From: Neoakkermansia glycaniphila
Lineage (GTDB): Bacteria; Verrucomicrobiota; Verrucomicrobiia; Verrucomicrobiales; Akkermansiaceae
Length of the DNA stretch: 51,170 nucleotides
Direction: 5' to 3'
NCBI RefSeq assembly: GCF_001683795.1
Contig: NZ_LIGX01000024.1
Span: 1-51,170, forward strand
Made by a program: the position numbers and the translations under genes. This document shows positions 47,501 through 51,170 of this stretch, one piece after another. Below the pieces are notes generated by a model. The model was not told where the DNA came from and did not search any database. It saw only the letters and a list, made by a program, of their open reading frames with translations. The number at the start of each line of letters is the position of its first letter. Position 1 is the first letter of the stretch.

Positions 47501-48032
47501 ATCCTACGACACCACGCTCAGCGCCGCCACCGTCAACAACTACATCGCCTTCACCTCCAGCGGAGGCCGCACCTCCACCATCAAAGGCTCGGGACATGCC
47601 GAAATCCGCAACGGCAACCTCGTCGAATTCTCCCTCTTCAGCATGATCGGACGCCTCCTCGGCGATGCCATCCCCGGCCTCAACCATGTCGTCAACTACA
47701 ACATCCAGCAGGCCACCTTCGACTACACCATCGACAAAGGCTACCTGAACACCGGCAACTTCACCTGCTCCGGCACCAACATCGCCCTGGCCGGCAACGG
47801 CAACATCAATCTCGACACACTTTACGTCAATGCCTTCCTGCGGCTCCGCTTCCGCGGGCTGATGGGCATCGTCACACTTCCCATCTACCTCCTGACCAAG
47901 GGCATTTTCGAATTCCGAGGCGCAGGCCCGCTTGAAAACGTCTCATGGACCATGACACCTTACAGCGGCAAAAGCCAGTCCAAACCGGATCCGCCAGCCG
48001 AGGAACCGGCCGAGCCGAAACGGAAAAGATAA
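44553..48032 (+). CDS. Large AsmA/TamB-like protein with N-terminal membrane anchor
   Basis: A 1159-residue protein. A basic N-terminus and one membrane helix (about 13-35, LLPSLALLFLAGFGICYLIV) are followed by about 1050 residues of beta-rich periplasmic sequence. KAGIPVSIGNLRITIFSGLVIHADDICLD is the usual opening of AsmA-type repeats. The C-terminal part, including GHAEIRNGNLVEFSLFSMIG and the final amphipathic TLYVNAFLRLRFRGLMGIV, looks like the AsmA C-terminal region. Such proteins form long grooved bridges thought to carry phospholipid to the outer membrane. A charged Pro/Glu/Lys tail ends it. Most family members stand apart from translation genes; here it sits 25 bases after rbfA. Precise subfamily is uncertain. 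Confidence 0.78.
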   Translation: MNKGTVKRWTRGLLPSLALLFLAGFGICYLIVATWGLPRFVCTYIEDELHKAGIPVSIGNLRITIFSGLVIHADDICLDAKLDGQKRTVGRIGSARVDISISELFSGNFDIHSIRIGNAEVTIPTQTEIAGSSQLDIGDLHADIEIGHDGNATIENAGFTLQGMHVSVVGRFPLDLKPEKTSQPTTFDLDQSIDDIRPTLGDILAYTDRITWNKEDPPSLEVRFNQERDKDPHVEISLTAPQLGYQGLVFHRFNLSVLYTNDALIVDRCLFHSADPIGWFNMTGRLNLTTRELRSTLTSSIPLIRWYSRLTNDSLLPPSVELEGLPDLKAEVSMQFTADYKGIETMNAYGDFALNDFSVGTQKFSMIEGSFYYKDEALYIHDFSIRTHTKGLSGSLLAYDRQMHVYLDNRLPASVLSNLINELGKTDLNLPTGLKLEGTTDFTLDAHMAFPNGWNEPMILNESALYVKLQDASYEDTSLKNMELHLQLAGDFTRGWNLPPVIQHCMVDLKMAGLTREDMQLDDLNLQATIREIDWKSWKELAYPGSSSITLSTEGCSYNGENLGNFQLQAATQGDNVRIGTCTLKRHDGTISLVAESDGALGMINLDSDFPLHVYQNIFSLGGDMPSALTLPKKANIKARATVDLASILHGEPNAKTLKYLYLGADLDDFSWKHIPLQNLTIDGIYEQAENNDARLTVSNFLLKHDTGELQCVAKGSLLDKTLIEGKSSIRLDVIDKLVEDPDLHDIAAYFKWKPDSKTAAQFTVSLNTLDPGTGYAVKGNAQIKQVDFRGVDIDDASTYVEAKKGAVLLRTPVIVYNNRNYLQAKKKKGSSTSKLTADSVLFDLQKETVAVNNFRGTVFPDYSLRMFAPAAARTLDRFQFQQAVTLAGSGIYPLGDDMGCMSSAINFNTNGLTIYPLLGTNLQLVNTTGRVEISPQWVKVKNLNGIIWNGSFSGQVLAQIDGGDALNAELQTTGCDLSAIAKSYDTTLSAATVNNYIAFTSSGGRTSTIKGSGHAEIRNGNLVEFSLFSMIGRLLGDAIPGLNHVVNYNIQQATFDYTIDKGYLNTGNFTCSGTNIALAGNGNINLDTLYVNAFLRLRFRGLMGIVTLPIYLLTKGIFEFRGAGPLENVSWTMTPYSGKSQSKPDPPAEEPAEPKRKR

Positions 48033-48053
48033 CTCCTCCCTGCGCTTTTGGGG

Positions 48054-48082
48054 TTGAAAACGCAATCCAACGGGAGTAAAAT
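48054..48082 (+). promoter_or_regulatory. nagB: Promoter of nagB, leaderless layout
   Basis: TTGAAA (48054-48059), 17-base spacer, TAAAAT (48077-48082), and nine bases to the ATG at 48092. The start site is expected within about three bases of the codon. Confidence 0.65.
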
Positions 48083-48091
48083 GCGCCCGCT

Positions 48092-48841
48092 ATGACAGTG
48101 AATGTTTTCGATACACCCCAGGACGCGGCCAAATCCCTCGCCGCCGAAGTAGCAGCATTGATCCGTTCCCGCTCGGCGGAAAACAAACAGGTCGTCCTCG
48201 GCCTTGCCACCGGAGCCACCCCCCTCCCCTTCTACGCCGAACTGATCCGCCTGCACAAGGAAGAAGGCCTCTCCTTCGCCAACGTCGTCTCCTTCAACCT
48301 CGACGAATACTGCGGCCTCCCCCACGAACACAAGGAATCCTACTGGTACTTCATGCACCAGAACCTCTTCAACCACATCGACATCAAGCCTGAAAACGTC
48401 AACCTGCCCTCCGGCATGCTGGCCGATGCCGACATCCCGGCCCACTGCGCCGCCTACGAACAGAAAATCAAGGACTGCGGCGGCATCGACCTTCAGATTC
48501 TCGGCATCGGACGCACCGGCCACATCGGCTTCAACGAACCCGGCTCCGACGATACCACCATCACCCGCCAGGTGCATCTCGACGACCTCACCATCACGGA
48601 CGCCGCACCCGCCTTCGGAGGCAAGGAAAATGTCCCTGCAACCGCCATCACCATGGGCGTCGCCACCATCATGGGAGCCCGCAAGGTAGCCCTCATGGCC
48701 TGGGGCGACAAGAAAGCTTCCATCGTACAGAAAGCCGTCGAAGGCCCCGTCACCATCGACGTTGCCGCCTCCTACCTTCAGAAGCATCCGAACGCTTCCT
48801 TCTACCTCGACAGCGCCGCCGCCGCCGACCTCAAGAAATAA
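48092..48841 (+). CDS. nagB: Glucosamine-6-phosphate deaminase
   Basis: A 249-residue NagB, which converts glucosamine-6-phosphate to fructose-6-phosphate and ammonia in amino-sugar catabolism. VLGLATGATPLPFYAEL binds phosphate. SFNLDEYCGLPHEHKESYWYFM carries the proton-transfer Asp. ILGIGRTGHIGFNEPGS holds the catalytic His and Glu. In E. coli the residue before Gly-His is Asp (GNDGH); here it is Thr (GRTGH). It is slightly shorter than E. coli NagB (266), and the C-terminal allosteric portion is reduced. Own promoter and own terminator: a single-gene unit. With the GH2 gene it fits use of host mucin sugars. Confidence 0.94.
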   Translation: MTVNVFDTPQDAAKSLAAEVAALIRSRSAENKQVVLGLATGATPLPFYAELIRLHKEEGLSFANVVSFNLDEYCGLPHEHKESYWYFMHQNLFNHIDIKPENVNLPSGMLADADIPAHCAAYEQKIKDCGGIDLQILGIGRTGHIGFNEPGSDDTTITRQVHLDDLTITDAAPAFGGKENVPATAITMGVATIMGARKVALMAWGDKKASIVQKAVEGPVTIDVAASYLQKHPNASFYLDSAAAADLKK

Positions 48842-48862
48842 GCCGGACTGCACACCTTACCT

Positions 48863-48895
48863 GAAAGCCGTTCCATGACATGTGGAACGGCTTTC
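48863..48895 (+). terminator. Terminator after nagB
   Basis: A perfect 13-base stem, GAAAGCCGTTCCA (48863-48875) with its complement (48883-48895), around a 7-base loop, 21 bases after the nagB stop. The 3' foot is CTTTC-TTC. Its architecture closely copies the hairpin at 18918-18950. Confidence 0.8.
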
Positions 48896-48977
48896 TTCGA
48901 TTCCGGATACATCATTTTGCCCTCATCCCCGTTGCGAACGCACCTCATGAATAGCCCGGAGGTCTCCGCTCCCCGGC

Positions 48978-49006
48978 TTGACGCTGCCTGAGTTTCATGC
49001 TAAACC
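48978..49006 (+). promoter_or_regulatory. hemW: Promoter of hemW, leaderless layout
   Basis: TTGACG (48978-48983), 17-base spacer, TAAACC (49001-49006), and eleven bases to the ATG at 49018. It supports that start over an ATG at 48997. Confidence 0.45.
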
Positions 49007-49017
49007 AAGCCTGCCGC

Positions 49018-50115
49018 ATGCATCTCTATATCCACATTCCCTTCTGCCATCGTATCTGCCCCTACTGCTCCTTCTACAAGCACACACCGGGCAAGACGGA
49101 TATGAAAAGATTCATCGATGCATTGTTGAAAGAAGCCTCCTTGCGCCTTCCCGGGTGCCCTCCGGTGACGACCATCTACTTCGGCGGCGGCACGCCGAGC
49201 ATGCTTTCTTCCACGCATCTGTCCCGGCTCGTCGAAGGACTCGGGGTGTATGCCGATATTTCCTCGGTCGAAGAATTCAGTTTCGAAGCCAATCCCGCCA
49301 CATTTACCGCCAAAAAAGCAGAGTTGTGGCGGCAGCTCGGCATCACTCGCATCTCGCTGGGCATCCAGTCATGGGATGCCTCGTTCCTGTCCATGCTCGG
49401 CCGCACTCACACGCCGGAGCAGGCTCGGGAATCCATCCTTCTGCTCCGGCAGGTCGGCATGCCCCAAGTCAATATCGATCTCATGTTCTCCCTGCCCGGC
49501 CAAACCGTCGCATCCTGGAAGGAAACTCTGGAAACGACGCTGGAACAAAACCCCGATCACATTTCCACATACAACCTGACCTACGAAGAGGACACTGATT
49601 TCTACCGCAGGCACGCCGCCGGGCTGATGGAAAGCGATGAGGACCGCGATGCCGCCATGTTCGAACTGGCGCATGGCATGCTGACCGGAGCCGGATACCG
49701 CCACTACGAAACTTCCAATTATGCTCAAGGCGGTGCGCTTTCCCTGCACAACCTTGCCTACTGGCAGGGAGAAGACTATATCGGCATCGGCCCCGGCGCC
49801 TATAGCACTGTCGGCCGCACCCGCTCCTTCAATACAGGCAACACGACCGACTACATCTCTGCCTTGCTGGAACACAGCCGCATCCCCGAACAGAGGGAAC
49901 GCCTCGATGACGCCGCTTACCGTACGGAACGCATCGGCCTCCTTCTGCGTACGGATACGGGCCTGCCGGATTCATGGCTGCGCATGGAAGACAGCCCGTT
50001 GGTGGCCGAACTGATACGCGAACACATGGCGGCCAGACAAGATAACGGAAATATCGTTCTGACGGGGCGCGGACGGCTGCTCGTCGATGCAATCGCCGTC
50101 GAATTGATCGATTGA
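49018..50115 (+). CDS. hemW: Radical SAM heme chaperone HemW (HemN-like)
   Basis: A 365-residue radical SAM protein. MHLYIHIPFCHRICPYCSFYK carries the C-x3-C-x2-C cluster. TIYFGGGTPSML, FEANPATFTAKK, RISLGIQSWDASFLSMLGR, VNIDLMFSLPGQT and HISTYNLTYEEDTDFY follow in the HemN/HemW order, ending with a HemN C-terminal wing. The protein lacks the N-terminal extension of true oxygen-independent coproporphyrinogen oxidase HemN, and its length fits HemW, which delivers heme to partner proteins. The ATG at 49018 is chosen over one at 48997 because the cluster then starts where it does in HemW proteins, and a promoter -10 lies at 49001-49006. Confidence 0.9.
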   Translation: MHLYIHIPFCHRICPYCSFYKHTPGKTDMKRFIDALLKEASLRLPGCPPVTTIYFGGGTPSMLSSTHLSRLVEGLGVYADISSVEEFSFEANPATFTAKKAELWRQLGITRISLGIQSWDASFLSMLGRTHTPEQARESILLLRQVGMPQVNIDLMFSLPGQTVASWKETLETTLEQNPDHISTYNLTYEEDTDFYRRHAAGLMESDEDRDAAMFELAHGMLTGAGYRHYETSNYAQGGALSLHNLAYWQGEDYIGIGPGAYSTVGRTRSFNTGNTTDYISALLEHSRIPEQRERLDDAAYRTERIGLLLRTDTGLPDSWLRMEDSPLVAELIREHMAARQDNGNIVLTGRGRLLVDAIAVELID

Positions 50116-50426
50116 CGATTCTTGCCACCCTCAACATCCGCCACATCATCCCAACACAGCCATTGATTCTACGGAGAAATCCGAAGAATTTAATTTTGGT
50201 CAAACCGTTCCGGGCATATGAACCCTTGTTTGTCTCCAATCAACGCCGACAATCATTCGCAGAAGGCGTTGCCGTTCTCGAACATCTGAAAAAGCTTGCC
50301 ACCATGAGGCAATGTACACCCACCGACATCATCCGGGAAACCATTCTCCATGAACTCCAAACATACCTCCAACAACAGACTCCGCCCGAAACGGCCACAT
50401 CATTCTCGACATTGAAAACGACCTGA
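50112..50426 (+). CDS. Small hypothetical protein, possible DNA-binding helix region
   Basis: A 104-codon frame that begins with a TTG overlapping the hemW stop (TTGA) and ends in TGA. I do not recognise the family. The C-terminal half, EGVAVLEHLKKLATMRQCTPTDIIRETILHEL when read in parts, looks like two amphipathic helices with a CopG/ribbon-helix-helix flavour. The first 28 residues may not be translated; the true start could be an internal TTG or GTC-adjacent codon. The stop overlaps the next small frame's ATG (TGATG). AT content is higher than in the neighbours. Treated as a tentative gene. Confidence 0.35.
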   Translation: MTILATLNIRHIIPTQPLILRRNPKNLILVKPFRAYEPLFVSNQRRQSFAEGVAVLEHLKKLATMRQCTPTDIIRETILHELQTYLQQQTPPETATSFSTLKTT

Positions 50427-50578
50427 TGGAGGTCGTGGAGGCTCTTGCTGCAGAAAAGCAATTGACTCTTTTCCGTCAGACAAACAGACTCATGTTTCAA
50501 GAAAACGAGGGTTTAATAAACCTGAATTCAAATCACTCGCCTGCTTCCCGCAATGAGGATGATGCTCCATCCTCATAA
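50426..50578 (+). CDS. Very small hypothetical protein (50 residues)
   Basis: A short frame that opens with an ATG overlapping the preceding stop (TGATG), a common sign of translational coupling. The product begins MEVVEALAAEKQLTLFRQTN and ends in an acidic NEDDAPSS tail. No family recognised. A GAGGATG/CATCCTC hairpin covers its 3' end. It may be a real small protein, the broken end of an older gene, or chance. Confidence 0.25.
   Translation: MEVVEALAAEKQLTLFRQTNRLMFQENEGLINLNSNHSPASRNEDDAPSS
50555..50574 (+). terminator. Weak hairpin at the end of the small-ORF pair
   Basis: GAGGATG (50555-50561) and CATCCTC (50568-50574) pair around a 6-base loop. Only a loose T tract follows some 17 bases later, so terminator function is uncertain. 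Confidence 0.3.
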
Positions 50579-50775
50579 GCAGCACAAATTTTCATAGAAT
50601 ATCAGGCTTCATTCCCATTCAATAATAACTGCTTCCGGCTTCTCTCTCTTTTTCGTGTATTTGCACAAAATAAACTTATAGCCTCATTTCATCGCAAACG
50701 CCACAACAAGACCAGAAATTTGATTTGCCCTCAGCCCGCGTTTATGGGATATTATATTTTTACCTATTGAACAGC

Positions 50776-51170
50776 ATGTACCTCTCAAAACACCTGCAAT
50801 TTATACTGAGAAAACGAAATCGCAAAGGTTTTGCCCTCATTGCTACCGTCACTCTCATGCTACTGCTTTCCCTGATTTGCGTCGGCCTCATGGCTCTCGC
50901 CACCTCTCAAATCAGGATTGCCGACTCTGCTCTCCTCAATTCCGAAGCACGCGCTCAATGCCTCCTCGCACTCGACATGGCCATCGGCGACCTTCAGGCC
51001 AACCTCGGTTCCGACCAGCGCGTCTCAGCTTATTCCGGCATTCTCGACCTCAAAACGCAGAGCAACTTCGAAAGCGGCGGCAACACCTCCACCTCTTTCA
51101 ATCCCTACATCCTCGGCGTCTGGAACAGCTGGGACGCCTACCTCACCGGCAAAAGCAAACTCACAGGCCT
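50776..51170 (+). CDS. Verru_Chthon cassette-type pseudopilin (protein A-like), truncated by the window end
   Basis: The first 131 codons of an open frame that runs off the window. After a short basic N-terminus (MYLSKHLQFILRKRNRK) comes GFALIATVTLMLLLSLICVG, a type IV prepilin-like cleavage site and hydrophobic helix, though the usual Glu at mature position 5 is Ala/Thr here. EARAQCLLALDMAIGDLQANLGSDQRVSAY follows, which is the conserved EA-xA-x-x-x-L-x-x-A-x-G-x-L-Q-x-x-x-G-x-D-x-R-V-x-A block of Verru_Chthon cassette protein A. That cassette is confined to Verrucomicrobiota and its role is unknown. The likely processing enzyme is the prepilin peptidase at 25939. An AT-rich, promoter-like stretch (TATTATATTT) lies just upstream. 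Confidence 0.8.
   Translation, partial: MYLSKHLQFILRKRNRKGFALIATVTLMLLLSLICVGLMALATSQIRIADSALLNSEARAQCLLALDMAIGDLQANLGSDQRVSAYSGILDLKTQSNFESGGNTSTSFNPYILGVWNSWDAYLTGKSKLTG

Overview
The window is a chromosomal segment that looks like Verrucomicrobiota, most likely an Akkermansia-type member of the Akkermansiaceae. Four things point that way: a Verru_Chthon-type pseudopilin at the right edge; a eukaryotic-type glycogen branching enzyme; GH2/GH31 glycosidases together with glucosamine-6-phosphate deaminase, as in mucus-glycan degraders; and near-absence of Shine-Dalgarno sequences in front of start codons. Translation follows the standard code. Assignment is by recognition of protein motifs only; no database search was possible.

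Layout. (1) 1-1587: end of a biotin operon, bioF (partial), bioG, bioC, then a tRNA with CAT anticodon on the minus strand (1727-1802). (2) 2054-18734: a surface-glycan locus of distinctly lower GC. Three glycosyltransferase (GT2) genes run on the minus strand from about 6585 to 2054. Eight genes run on the plus strand from 6913 to 18734: five GT2 enzymes, a DUF1796-like protein, a DUF6056-like membrane protein, and a 1128-residue three-domain protein (GT2, polysaccharide pyruvyl transferase, QueC-like PP-loop). The two arms diverge from a 327-bp region with a strong promoter and palindromes. A bidirectional hairpin closes the locus at 18918-18950. (3) 18973-23713, minus strand: rplT, rpmI, a GH31 glucosidase, a HIT protein and a Sua5-type threonylcarbamoyl-AMP synthase. 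(4) 24014-27709, plus strand: a small membrane protein, a LOG-like Rossmann protein, a prepilin peptidase with a large insert, and pgsA. (5) 27746-35488: an orphan GT-like gene, a secreted GH2 beta-galactosidase, glgB and alr. (6) 35653-40452: marR plus an RND efflux pair. (7) 40725-48032: nusA, infB, rbfA and a giant AsmA-like protein. (8) 48092-51170: nagB, hemW, two small ORFs and a truncated pseudopilin.

Working together: the GT2 genes, pyruvyl transferase domains and membrane protein should build a decorated surface polysaccharide. GH2, GH31 and NagB release and feed glycan sugars into metabolism, and GlgB stores glucose as glycogen. The MarR gene is translationally coupled to the pump it probably controls. 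The housekeeping genes lie in conserved arrangements, though infC and rimP are not next to their usual partners.

The most interesting signals are: the GT2-pyruvyltransferase-PP-loop fusion; GT2/pyruvyltransferase fusions at both ends of the glycan locus; short basic C-terminal tails shared by unrelated enzymes of that locus; a recurring promoter layout with the -10 box only 6-11 bases before the start codon (leaderless transcripts); a perfect but remote Shine-Dalgarno in the rpmI-rplT spacer; and a terminator-like hairpin in the nusA leader.
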